A DNA stretch of 8,058 nucleotides from CAIZGX01 sp044349305 (GTDB lineage Bacteria > Bacteroidota > Bacteroidia > Flavobacteriales_D > Sanyastnellaceae). The translations under genes were made by a program, and so were the position numbers. Positions within the stretch are counted from its first letter, which is position 1. The number at the start of each line of letters is the position of its first letter. The stretch is taken from contig JBIKRF010000102.1 in NCBI GenBank assembly GCA_044349305.1, positions 1 through 8,058 on the forward strand, written 5' to 3'. The notes under the pieces were generated by a model that was given only the letters and a program-made list of their open reading frames with translations, did no database searches and was not told where the DNA came from. Shown one piece after another: positions 1 to 6,595 of the stretch.

Positions 1-851
1 ATACCGTTTACAGCGCGACATGGAGACCATTCAATTAACGGCTCTTTAACATTATTTGCTGTGCAATAGTTAATTTCAGCTGTGGTGTTACAAGCACCTT
101 GAACAGTTGGCCAACCGTAGTTTCTTCCTGGCTCAATGATATTAAATTCATCGCTGTTGTTCTGACCATGCTCAGATGCGTAGATGATTCCGTTTGGACC
201 AACCGCCAAACCTTGACAGTTACGATGTCCGAAAGAATAAACGTATGATGCTGGATCTGGATTATCTGACGGAATAGAACCGTCTAAGTTGATTCTTAGA
301 ATTTTACCATTCAACGAATTCATATCTTGTGAACTCACTCCACCGTCACCTGTATCTCCGGTTGACATAATAATTTTCTGATCCGCAGAAATTACCAAAC
401 GTGAGCCGTTGTGAATTGAATTTCCACCAATGGCGTTAATCAATTGAACTTCGTTCACTAAAGCAGTTCCGTCCCAATCGAACATCGATAAACGCTCTTT
501 CACATTGTTCCCTTGGGTGTAATTGTACACCACATATACCTTAGGTGTATTCAAGAAATCAGGATGCAATGCCATACCCAACATTCCCGGCTCACTGCTG
601 CCACTGTAAGGAACAACAGACGTTTTGTCTAAGATCGAAGAATACGTTCCCGTTGAAGGGTCTATGCGTAAAACCTTACCTACGCGTGTGGTGCACCAAA
701 TGAAATCGTCTGGACCCCAAACCATTTCCCAAGGTAAACTCAACCCTGTAACTAAATCACTTTCAGTAAGTGTTGTGTTTCCAACTTGCCATGTTTGTGC
801 ATTCATTTGAAGAGCACAAATAAGAGAGAAGAACAATGCTATTTTTTTCAT
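1..851 (-). CDS. Secreted PQQ-dependent glucose/sorbosone dehydrogenase-like protein (3' part missing)
   Basis: The first 283 residues are present; the C-terminus lies beyond the left edge. The ATG at 849-851 opens a signal peptide (KK, then a hydrophobic stretch, ending in NAQ at about residue 19), so the protein is exported. The rest fits the glucose/sorbosone dehydrogenase family (GSDH, six-bladed beta-propeller, PQQ cofactor). HNGSRL at 147-152 matches the family's catalytic-histidine segment (H147), GDTGD lies at 165-169, GHRN at 208-211 carries the Arg/Asn expected at the PQQ site, EHG lies at 227-229, and EPGRNYGWP at 240-248 is a family hallmark. The usual RNPQG reads RNCQG here. Family members oxidise aldoses in the periplasm or outside the cell; the substrate cannot be told from the sequence. 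Bacteroidota homologues often carry a T9SS C-terminal sorting domain, but that part is off the window. The gene lies 74 bases behind the PorP-like gene on the same strand, so it may have its own promoter. Family call strong; enzymatic activity inferred. Confidence 0.88.
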   Translation of the reverse strand, partial: MKKIALFFSLICALQMNAQTWQVGNTTLTESDLVTGLSLPWEMVWGPDDFIWCTTRVGKVLRIDPSTGTYSSILDKTSVVPYSGSSEPGMLGMALHPDFLNTPKVYVVYNYTQGNNVKERLSMFDWDGTALVNEVQLINAIGGNSIHNGSRLVISADQKIIMSTGDTGDGGVSSQDMNSLNGKILRINLDGSIPSDNPDPASYVYSFGHRNCQGLAVGPNGIIYASEHGQNNSDEFNIIEPGRNYGWPTVQGACNTTAEINYCTANNVKEPLIEWSPCRAVNG

Positions 852-856
852 AGCCA

Positions 857-864
857 CGAATATA
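857..864 (-). promoter_or_regulatory. Weak candidate Bacteroidota -7 element (TATATTCG) upstream of the dehydrogenase gene
   Basis: Read on the minus strand, TATATTCG is one base from the Bacteroidota -7 consensus TAnnTTTG, and a TTG lies 16 bases further upstream, slightly closer than usual for the -33 element. The box ends only 5 bases before the ATG, which would give a leaderless or nearly leaderless transcript. The match could easily be chance in AT-rich DNA. Confidence 0.2.
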
Positions 865-925
865 ATTCCAGTGGGCCTAACAAAAAGCCGATTCGCAAAA
901 AAAATAACACAGTAAATTGAAATGA

Positions 926-1915
926 CTACAGCGTAAGAAGGCCTCTTTTCTGTATCAACGTCTTCTGACGGAATCCACGAGGCGCCTTAATGGTATATCC
1001 CAATGTAAACTCATGCGAGCTAAAGCCCAACGCTTGCGATATTCCTGTATTCACTTCATACGAATACCAAAGCGAATACCCTTCAAATTTCCATCCGAAC
1101 ATGGCGGCCCATGCAGTAGACGGACGATAAGTAATTCCGAAACACAAGTCTCGCTTGTAGTTCAACATGGTGTTTAAATCTAATTGAACACGGGTAACCG
1201 ATGTAAATCCGGCCAGCATACTCGTTGAAATTCCCCAGTCATTGGCTAGACTAAACTCATATGAGCCCATCAATTGGTAGTGCCTGATTACGCGTTCATT
1301 TATATTTCCGTTTCCAAAATTTAATTTCGGTTGAAGGACATAAGGAACACTTACTCCGAAAAAATAATTCTGACCGTAAAGCATCATACCCGCATTTGCA
1401 TTGAAAGAAAAAGACGATTGCCTTATTCCTCCGCCAAGAGCCACATCATTCGGGTCTTGAACAATTGCGTTGCTCAAATCAAAAACATGCTGTGTTGCTA
1501 TTCCGCTTAAACCGAAACCCAAAGATTGTTTACGATTAATTGCAATATGTGAAGATCCGGTAAATTCGAACGCCGTAGTTGAATAAGCACCAGTCTTATC
1601 TTGAAAAAGCACACCTCCGATTCCGAAACCGTTTGGCAATTGTTTATTCGCTGTTAAATAAAAAGTCTTCGGATGATTATTTGATCCGTTCCATTGCGAA
1701 CGGTAAGTGGTGTACAAAGGAATATCTCTATTAACACCGGCAGCGGCAGGATTCGAAGCATATGGGTTAACCATGAATAGCGTTCTTCGAGGATACTGTT
1801 GAGCTTGGGACGTAAATGCACAAAGCAAGATGCCAAAGGCAAGATTCTTCGTAAGATTCTTTGAAAGATTCTTCGAAAGATGCTGCGCGAAGGTATGTAT
1901 GATGAAATTATTCAT
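926..1915 (-). CDS. PorP/SprF-family type IX secretion outer-membrane protein
   Basis: This is a complete gene of 329 residues, normal length for the family. The ATG at 1913-1915 is preferred over the in-frame TTG at 1928-1930; it overlaps the end of the upstream gene by 8 bases (ATGAATAA), which suggests translational coupling. The N-terminus is unusual: a polar stretch with the repeat SKNLSKNLTKNL (about residues 13-24) precedes the hydrophobic signal-peptide core, with likely cleavage after SQAQ near residue 39. The mature start, with MVNPYASNPAAAG followed by YRSQWNG and PKTF, is the typical PorP/SprF opening (consensus of the type N.NPA.AG ... YR.QW.G ... P.T). The remainder is rich in alternating polar and aromatic/hydrophobic segments, consistent with an outer-membrane beta-barrel. 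Known relatives (PorP of Porphyromonas, SprF of Flavobacterium) are needed for export or surface attachment of T9SS cargo; SprF serves the adhesin SprB. Its position directly after a type B cargo gene points to a dedicated partner role, which is inference. It is not necessarily the core PorP. Confidence 0.9.
   Translation of the reverse strand: MNNFIIHTFAQHLSKNLSKNLTKNLAFGILLCAFTSQAQQYPRRTLFMVNPYASNPAAAGVNRDIPLYTTYRSQWNGSNNHPKTFYLTANKQLPNGFGIGGVLFQDKTGAYSTTAFEFTGSSHIAINRKQSLGFGLSGIATQHVFDLSNAIVQDPNDVALGGGIRQSSFSFNANAGMMLYGQNYFFGVSVPYVLQPKLNFGNGNINERVIRHYQLMGSYEFSLANDWGISTSMLAGFTSVTRVQLDLNTMLNYKRDLCFGITYRPSTAWAAMFGWKFEGYSLWYSYEVNTGISQALGFSSHEFTLGYTIKAPRGFRQKTLIQKRGLLTL
1841..1888 (-). repeat. 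12-base tandem repeat, four units, in the PorP-like signal-peptide region
   Basis: On the plus strand the four units are AAGATTCTTCGT (1841-1852), AAGATTCTTTGA (1853-1864), AAGATTCTTCGA (1865-1876) and the more diverged AAGATGCTGCGC (1877-1888). Since 12 is a multiple of three, each unit encodes four residues in frame; in protein order they read AQHL, SKNL, SKNL, TKNL. The array lies before the hydrophobic core of the signal peptide, so gain or loss of a unit would lengthen or shorten the n-region without breaking the frame. Confidence 0.85.
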
Positions 1916-4049
1916 ACTTGATGGATACAACTCCGGTTAAAGGTTCTTTGCTCTTGTCGTAACTCACCACATAATAATAATCTGCTGGAGGAAGGGCTTC
2001 GTTGTTTAGCGTTCCTCTCCATGGATTTGTATAGCCCTGCGATTCGAAAACAATTTGTCCGTATCTATTTACCACCTGAACATGGGCATCTGCGTATCCG
2101 TCTAACCCTCCAATGACCCAAGTGTCATTCGAACCATCGCCATTTGGGGTAATTGCATTTGCAATGAAGATACACCCATCTTTCAATGGAACAAAAACAC
2201 TTCTTTCATAAACACAATCGTTTGCATCTGTCACCTGAACCCGGTAGTTTCGATTTCCTACAAGCCCTGTCGCTAAAGCTGTTTGCTGCGCTTGTAAGTC
2301 ATTCCACAAAAAACTAAATGGTCCATTTCCACCTTGAAAAAGCACCTCAGCGCTACCGTCTAAATTATTGAAGCACGACTCTTCCGTTGATGTGGTATTC
2401 AAATTCAAGTTGGAAGAAAAAGTAGATTCAACCGTAAATACTTCATTGATTGAACAACCCGCATCGTCTTCCACATTAATCGAAATTGTTCCCACTCCAA
2501 GGTTGGCCAGCTGATAATCGACAACAGATTGCGGAAGGATTTCGAAATTTCCATTTTCGATTGTTATGAGTAAAGAACCAGTTCCTCCTGAAAAAAAGAG
2601 GTTCGCGAAACCGTCTTCGTATTCGGAACACGTTGGCTCAACAATAGTACTTTGAATTTGAAGCGAGTCTGGATAATTCAATTCGAATGGAAGTTGAAAA
2701 ACGCAACCGTTTTCGTCTGAAATTAAAAGAGTATCTATTCCTCCGCATAAATTATTCAATGTTCCTGAAGCAGGTCCAGACAATCCGCTCGAAACAAGTT
2801 CGAACGAGTAATTCCCTGCTCCTCCGTTTGAAGAATATGCAATTGTTCCCGTACATTGATTCGCACAAATAAGGTCGGTTTGTTGCGTTAGTGATGCTTG
2901 AAGTACAGCTGGTTCTTCCAACAGAATGCTGCTCGAGGCTAAACATCCATTTTCATCAATAACTTGAACATTTGCAATTCCCGCATCTAAATCCATTAAA
3001 GTAAATGGAAGGACCGAGCTTGTGGAAAGTTCAGTTAAAGCACCTGTTCCGCCTGAACCTGAAATTTCAATACTTCCAGAAGCATCTTGAAAACAAGTGA
3101 GATTATTTCCAATTAACTGAACACTCGGCGGAATGAATTCTAAAATTGAAATTGCATTCGTGGTATCTCGACATCCGAAGATATCTACTGAATGAATGAC
3201 AAACGAACCCGCACTTGGCGCATTGAAAGAACAACTTCCGTCCAATGAATTTGCAGTTGCTACAATTACATTCAACGTAGAATTCCAAAATTCATAGGTC
3301 ACAGGAACATTTCCACCAGCATTCAAATTAATCGTTTGAGAATCTGTTGTGCATCCTGATTGCGTAACGGTTGCATTCTGTGCAATCGGATTCGAAGCGC
3401 AAGGATTATTAAAACATCCTTCAACCACTTCTGTTTGAAAGGCGGAACCTGGACCTGTATAATTCTGAAAATACTGAACACCCATCTTCACACATAAATT
3501 TCCACATGTGGTAAATCTTCCCACTAAAATTTTATTCTCTGAATTCAACTGAACCGAACCATCATTCGGCATGCGAAAAAACAAAGTGTTGGTTAACAAC
3601 AATGTTGAACTTCCCGCTTCCCAAGCATTTAAGGCATTGTTCTCTGAAGAAACCTGATACAAATGCGCACTTGCGTTGTTGCAGTTACTACCTATGGCAA
3701 AGCGACTGTCCCATTCCAATGCCGGGCTTGTAGAATAATCAGAACAGTTTATTCCTTCAGAAAAATAACTTCCATTTACATGTTGGAAGAAATTACAATC
3801 GGAAGAAACCTGAACCGTGAAATTCGGATTGCTCTGCAATCCTCCACCTAAAGCAGTCAGTCTGTAATTCGAGGTGGGAAAGGAAACGTAGATGTCGTAG
3901 GTAACATAACCCGTGAGGTCTGTTCCTTCTACAATTCCATAATGAGCAGTGTAATCGGCAACAAGCGAAACCTGAGCACTTGACGCGCAAGTCACGAGCG
4001 CAAAGACAAACGCTTGCACAATATGAAACAAATTCCACCGCCTATTCAT
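1908..4049 (-). CDS. Secreted SprB-like repeat protein with T9SS type B (gliding-motility-associated) sorting domain
   Basis: This complete gene encodes 713 residues, with its ATG at 4047-4049. Residues 1-26 are a signal peptide (RR near the start, hydrophobic core, ending SSAQ). Residues 27 to about 220 form a cysteine-containing domain that I do not recognise (C85, C102, C123, C182, C186, C212, C217). From about 225 to 620 there are five modules of about 80 residues, the last four clearly SprB-repeat-like. Each module begins near a cysteine (233, 319, 394, 474, 559) and ends with a second one in ENGC, DAGC or ANDC-type motifs (293, 369, 449, 532, 612), with GGTG/GGNG turns in between. Residues 626-713 are the type B C-terminal domain (CHU_C/TIGR04131 type): NAITPNGDGSNDTW at 631-644, VVNRYGQIVFES at 659-670, and a final strand ending VSIKYE. 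Such proteins cross the outer membrane through the T9SS and stay on the surface or are released; roles include adhesion and gliding. The start lies 26 bases after the E1 stop codon, and the end overlaps the PorP-like gene. Export route is sure; ligand unknown. Confidence 0.92.
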   Translation of the reverse strand: MNRRWNLFHIVQAFVFALVTCASSAQVSLVADYTAHYGIVEGTDLTGYVTYDIYVSFPTSNYRLTALGGGLQSNPNFTVQVSSDCNFFQHVNGSYFSEGINCSDYSTSPALEWDSRFAIGSNCNNASAHLYQVSSENNALNAWEAGSSTLLLTNTLFFRMPNDGSVQLNSENKILVGRFTTCGNLCVKMGVQYFQNYTGPGSAFQTEVVEGCFNNPCASNPIAQNATVTQSGCTTDSQTINLNAGGNVPVTYEFWNSTLNVIVATANSLDGSCSFNAPSAGSFVIHSVDIFGCRDTTNAISILEFIPPSVQLIGNNLTCFQDASGSIEISGSGGTGALTELSTSSVLPFTLMDLDAGIANVQVIDENGCLASSSILLEEPAVLQASLTQQTDLICANQCTGTIAYSSNGGAGNYSFELVSSGLSGPASGTLNNLCGGIDTLLISDENGCVFQLPFELNYPDSLQIQSTIVEPTCSEYEDGFANLFFSGGTGSLLITIENGNFEILPQSVVDYQLANLGVGTISINVEDDAGCSINEVFTVESTFSSNLNLNTTSTEESCFNNLDGSAEVLFQGGNGPFSFLWNDLQAQQTALATGLVGNRNYRVQVTDANDCVYERSVFVPLKDGCIFIANAITPNGDGSNDTWVIGGLDGYADAHVQVVNRYGQIVFESQGYTNPWRGTLNNEALPPADYYYVVSYDKSKEPLTGVVSIKYE
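2190..3377 (-). other. Region coding for five tandem cysteine-paired SprB-like modules
   Basis: This segment encodes residues about 225-620 of the surface protein. The first cysteines of successive modules (233, 319, 394, 474, 559) are 86, 75, 80 and 85 residues apart, and each module carries a second cysteine 50-60 residues after the first. The repetition is visible in the protein but largely eroded in the DNA, so the modules are old duplicates rather than a recent expansion. The first module (about 225-305) is the most divergent. Disulfide bonding within modules is plausible for an exported protein but is inference. Confidence 0.7.
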
Positions 4050-4075
4050 TAGCGATAAAATTAGAACAGGAAAAC

Positions 4076-6061
4076 TTAATACGAAAGGACTTTGTCCAAT
4101 GTTGTTCTCAATCGATTGTTAGCCATGAAGTTGATTTCCAATCCCGCATTGAAAGGGATAGGAGTATCTAAACTTGCACAACGCGTTACAGGGGCATCGA
4201 GGTATTCAAAGCATTCTTCGGTAATGCGTGAAGCCAACTCTCCGCCAATTCCGCCAGTAAGCGAATCTTCATGCAAGACAACAACTCTTCCGGTCTTTTT
4301 AACTGAAGTCATTACGGTTTCGTAATCCAAAGGAGCCAATGTGCGTAGGTCAATCAATTCAATGCCCGCGTACTTTTCTTCCTTCAATACTTCCAAGCCC
4401 CAATGAACGCCAAGTCCATATGTAACAAGAGTTAATTTATCTCCCGCAGAAACAATTCTTGCCTTTCCGAAAGGAAGTGCGAAATGTCCTTCTGAAACTT
4501 CTTCTTCTATGCTGCGATAAAGCATTTTGTGTTCGAAGAACAAGACCGGATTGGGGTCTTCGAACGCTTGACATAACAAACCTTTTGCATCGGAAGGAAA
4601 AGCCGGATAAGCAATCTTCAATCCGGGAGTATGGAAGAACCAAGCTTCATTACTTTGACTGTGAAAAGGTCCTGCAGCAGCGCCACCGCCTGTTGGCATG
4701 CGCACAACAACGTCGGCATTCTCGGCCCATCGGTAGTGAAGCTTCGCAAGATTATTTACAATTTGATTGAAACCGCAAGTCACGAAATCTGCGAATTGCA
4801 TTTCAACCATGGCCTTGTGGCCTTTCATGCTTAAACCCAATCCGGCACCAACAATGGCCGATTCGCACAAAGGAGTATTTCTTACACGACCTTTTCCAAA
4901 TTCTTCAACGAATCCTTCAGTCACTTTAAATACCCCGCCGTATTCCGCAATGTCCTGTCCCATAAGAACCAAACGATCGTGCTTACGCATACTTTCACGC
5001 AACCCGTCTTGAATGGCATCGATGAAACGCATTTTCCTTTTGGTTGAAGAAGCCGGTATTTCCGCGTTTGGAAATGGTGCGAATAAATCTTCAAATTCTT
5101 CTTCCGTATTTACTTCAATGTCTGGTTCAGCATAGGCCGCTTTTAAATTCGTGTTGATTTTATCTTTCAACTTTAAATTCATCGACTCTACATCTCCTGG
5201 GGTAATTAATTTCTCGTCCAACAAAAACTGTTCATACAATGCAACCGGATCTTTCTTCGACCATTCGTCAATCATTCCTTCCGGGTAATACTTTGTTCCA
5301 CTCGCCTCTTCGTGTCCGCGAACACGGAAAGTCATGCACTCTAAAATGATTGGTCTTGGATTCTTCCGAATACTCTCTGCAATTTCTTTTACTGTTGAAT
5401 AAACTTCTAGAATATTGTTTCCATCGATTTGAACAGCATCTTCCTTCGGCATTCCGTATCCAATAGCTTTATCAATAAACTGCTTGCATCGGAATTGCTC
5501 GCGACTTGGCGTAGACAATCCCCATGCATTGTTCTCTATGCAAAAGATAACGGGCAAATCCCAAACCGTGGCAACGTTCAATGCTTCATGAAAATCTCCT
5601 TCACTGGCCCCACCGTCGCCACTGAAAACAATGGTAGCTTTCGCTGAACCTTCTAATTTATTGGCTAGAGCTATTCCATCTGCAATGCCTAACTGTGGGC
5701 CAAGATGAGAAATCATTCCAACTACATGATGTTTCTTCGTGCCGAAATGAAAAGAGCGATCACGACCTTTTGTGAATCCGTCTTTCTTTCCTTGAAACTG
5801 AAGGAACAATTGTTTTAAATCTAGATTTCGTGACGTAAAAATTCCTAAGTTGCGATGCATGGGAAGAATAAACTCATCTTCTTGCATAGCCATTCCAACT
5901 CCCACGCTAATTGCTTCTTGTCCGTAGGAAGAAAACCATTTAGATATCATACCCAAGCGCAATTGGCTCAACATTTTATCTTCGATCAAACGTGGCAGTT
6001 TAATTGCCTTGTACAATGCTAATAATTCTTCCTTTGAAATGTTCTTTTTATTGAATTTCAT
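4076..6061 (-). CDS. Fused alpha/beta 2-oxoacid dehydrogenase E1 component (branched-chain type likely)
   Basis: This complete gene encodes 661 residues from the ATG at 6059-6061; an in-frame TTG nine bases upstream is a less likely start. It is a thiamine-diphosphate-dependent E1 with both subunits in one chain. The alpha part (about 1-320) has SHLGPQLGIADGIALA at 118-133, the ThDP/Mg motif GDGGASEG at 148-155 with the closing NN at 177-178, and RVRGHEEASGTKY at 246-258, corresponding to the family's active-site loop. After an acidic linker (about 315-335), the beta part (about 343-661) has GQDIAEYGGVFK at 368-379, NTPLCESAIVGAG at 395-407 with the Glu expected to activate ThDP, and PFHSQSNEAW at 465-474 with the active-site His. 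It decarboxylates a 2-oxoacid and passes the acyl group to an E2 lipoyl enzyme in the cytoplasm. Fused E1 proteins of this length are common in Bacteroidota and are usually annotated as 2-oxoisovalerate dehydrogenase; pyruvate as substrate is not excluded. No E2 or E3 gene is in the window. Confidence 0.92.
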   Translation of the reverse strand: MKFNKKNISKEELLALYKAIKLPRLIEDKMLSQLRLGMISKWFSSYGQEAISVGVGMAMQEDEFILPMHRNLGIFTSRNLDLKQLFLQFQGKKDGFTKGRDRSFHFGTKKHHVVGMISHLGPQLGIADGIALANKLEGSAKATIVFSGDGGASEGDFHEALNVATVWDLPVIFCIENNAWGLSTPSREQFRCKQFIDKAIGYGMPKEDAVQIDGNNILEVYSTVKEIAESIRKNPRPIILECMTFRVRGHEEASGTKYYPEGMIDEWSKKDPVALYEQFLLDEKLITPGDVESMNLKLKDKINTNLKAAYAEPDIEVNTEEEFEDLFAPFPNAEIPASSTKRKMRFIDAIQDGLRESMRKHDRLVLMGQDIAEYGGVFKVTEGFVEEFGKGRVRNTPLCESAIVGAGLGLSMKGHKAMVEMQFADFVTCGFNQIVNNLAKLHYRWAENADVVVRMPTGGGAAAGPFHSQSNEAWFFHTPGLKIAYPAFPSDAKGLLCQAFEDPNPVLFFEHKMLYRSIEEEVSEGHFALPFGKARIVSAGDKLTLVTYGLGVHWGLEVLKEEKYAGIELIDLRTLAPLDYETVMTSVKKTGRVVVLHEDSLTGGIGGELASRITEECFEYLDAPVTRCASLDTPIPFNAGLEINFMANNRLRTTLDKVLSY

Positions 6062-6079
6062 AATGCTCAAATTGAGCCG

Positions 6080-6087
6080 CTAAAGTA
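6080..6087 (-). promoter_or_regulatory. Candidate -7 element (TACTTTAG) for the E1 gene
   Basis: Read on the minus strand, TACTTTAG differs at one base from TAnnTTTG. It lies 18 bases upstream of the ATG, leaving room for a short leader. No good -33 TTG is seen at the proper distance, so this is only a candidate. Confidence 0.25.
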
Positions 6088-6141
6088 ATCCGAATGCCGC
6101 CTTCTTAAAATTTTCTTAACGTTTTTTAACATTACGTTAGG

Positions 6142-6155
6142 ATTTAAATTTAAAT
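6142..6155. repeat. 14-base perfect AT palindrome (ATTTAAATTTAAAT)
   Basis: The sequence equals its own reverse complement over 14 bases and sits 45 bases before the ATG of the AT-hook gene. Runs of this kind have the narrow minor groove preferred by AT-hook peptides, so it could be an operator for autoregulation. It could also be ordinary AT-rich promoter DNA. Confidence 0.55.
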
Positions 6156-6163
6156 TCGCGCGA

Positions 6164-6171
6164 TATTTTAG
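6164..6171 (+). promoter_or_regulatory. Candidate -7 element (TATTTTAG) for the AT-hook gene
   Basis: TATTTTAG is one base from TAnnTTTG, with the same deviation (A for T at the seventh position) as the candidate element facing the E1 gene. It would give a leader of roughly 20-25 bases before the ATG at 6201. No matching -33 TTG is seen, and the region is AT-rich enough for chance matches. Confidence 0.25.
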
Positions 6172-6200
6172 CAATCATTAATAAATAAAAAGTTATTTTT

Positions 6201-6557
6201 ATGAAACTATTAAACGAAATAAAACAAGAGATTGCTCGTCGCGAGAAAGAACTAAACTCCTTGGTAGACGCGGCAAATCTTATTGCTTCACTTCAAACTG
6301 GCCGTGGTCGAAAAGTTAAAATCACAGCTCAAATCGCTTCTGTTTTAGGCAAAGCTGGAACAACTAAATCTGCTTCAGGCGCTGGTCGTCGTGGACGTCC
6401 AAAAGGATCTAAGAATAAACCTGGAGCGAAAAAAACTGGACCGAAAAAAGAGACCACAACAGCAACAGCTGTTCCTGCAGCTCCAAAAGTTTTAAAGAAG
6501 CGTGGCAGAAAACCTGGTTCAGGAAAAGCAAAAGCTCCAAAAGCAGTAAAGGCGTAA
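6201..6557 (+). CDS. Small basic AT-hook protein, likely nucleoid-associated (histone H1-like tail)
   Basis: The product has 118 residues, with 22 Lys and 9 Arg against only 6 acidic residues. Residues 1 to about 32 are predicted to form an amphipathic helix or short coiled coil (NEIKQEIARREKELNSLVDA), suited to dimer formation. After a GRGRK patch (34-38) and a short, less charged stretch (about 39-50), the rest is a low-complexity tail rich in Lys, Ala, Pro and Gly. The tail holds a classical AT-hook, RGRPKGSK (64-71), and a variant hook, RGRKPGSG (101-108). AT-hooks insert into the minor groove of AT-rich DNA, so a role in DNA compaction or global regulation is the best inference. The architecture (helical N-terminus, hook-bearing basic tail) recalls bacterial H1-like and H-NS-like proteins, but I do not recognise a named family. 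The ATG has an A/T-only leader and no Shine-Dalgarno sequence. The FAD-dehydrogenase gene follows 38 bases downstream with no clear terminator, so the two may share a transcript. Confidence 0.85.
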   Translation: MKLLNEIKQEIARREKELNSLVDAANLIASLQTGRGRKVKITAQIASVLGKAGTTKSASGAGRRGRPKGSKNKPGAKKTGPKKETTTATAVPAAPKVLKKRGRKPGSGKAKAPKAVKA

Positions 6558-6595
6558 TTTTCTAATCATATTTTTTGGTTGAATAGACCAACAGC

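Larger units (their letters stand above)
6062..6200. promoter_or_regulatory. Divergent AT-rich intergenic region serving E1 (left) and the AT-hook gene (right)
   Basis: These 139 bases separate two genes read in opposite directions, so both promoters should lie here. The part next to the AT-hook gene is especially AT-rich and contains the palindrome ATTTAAATTTAAAT (6142-6155), followed by CGCGCG. No Shine-Dalgarno sequence precedes either ATG; the AT-hook gene has an A/T-only run upstream, as is common in Bacteroidota. A clear -33 TTG element is not evident for either direction. Confidence 0.6.

Noticed and set aside
852..925. Possible intrinsic terminator after the PorP-like gene
   Set aside because: There are T runs on the minus strand, but no stem of more than three base pairs precedes them.
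1916..1930. TTG start at 1928-1930 for the PorP-like gene
   Set aside because: It adds five residues (with Pro) and increases overlap with the upstream gene; the ATG at 1913-1915 gives a short 8-base overlap typical of coupling.
4459..5012. Plus-strand open frames of 103, 67 and 81 codons antisense to the E1 gene
   Set aside because: They are opposite the well-conserved beta half of E1, mutually overlapping, and their translations resemble no protein.
6062..6070. TTG start at 6068-6070 for the E1 gene
   Set aside because: An ATG lies three codons further in, and family members start with a comparable short N-terminus.
6575..6591. Five-base-pair hairpin (TTGGT/ACCAA) between the AT-hook and dehydrogenase genes
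   Set aside because: The stem is short and AT-containing, and the T run precedes it instead of following it, so it is not a credible terminator.
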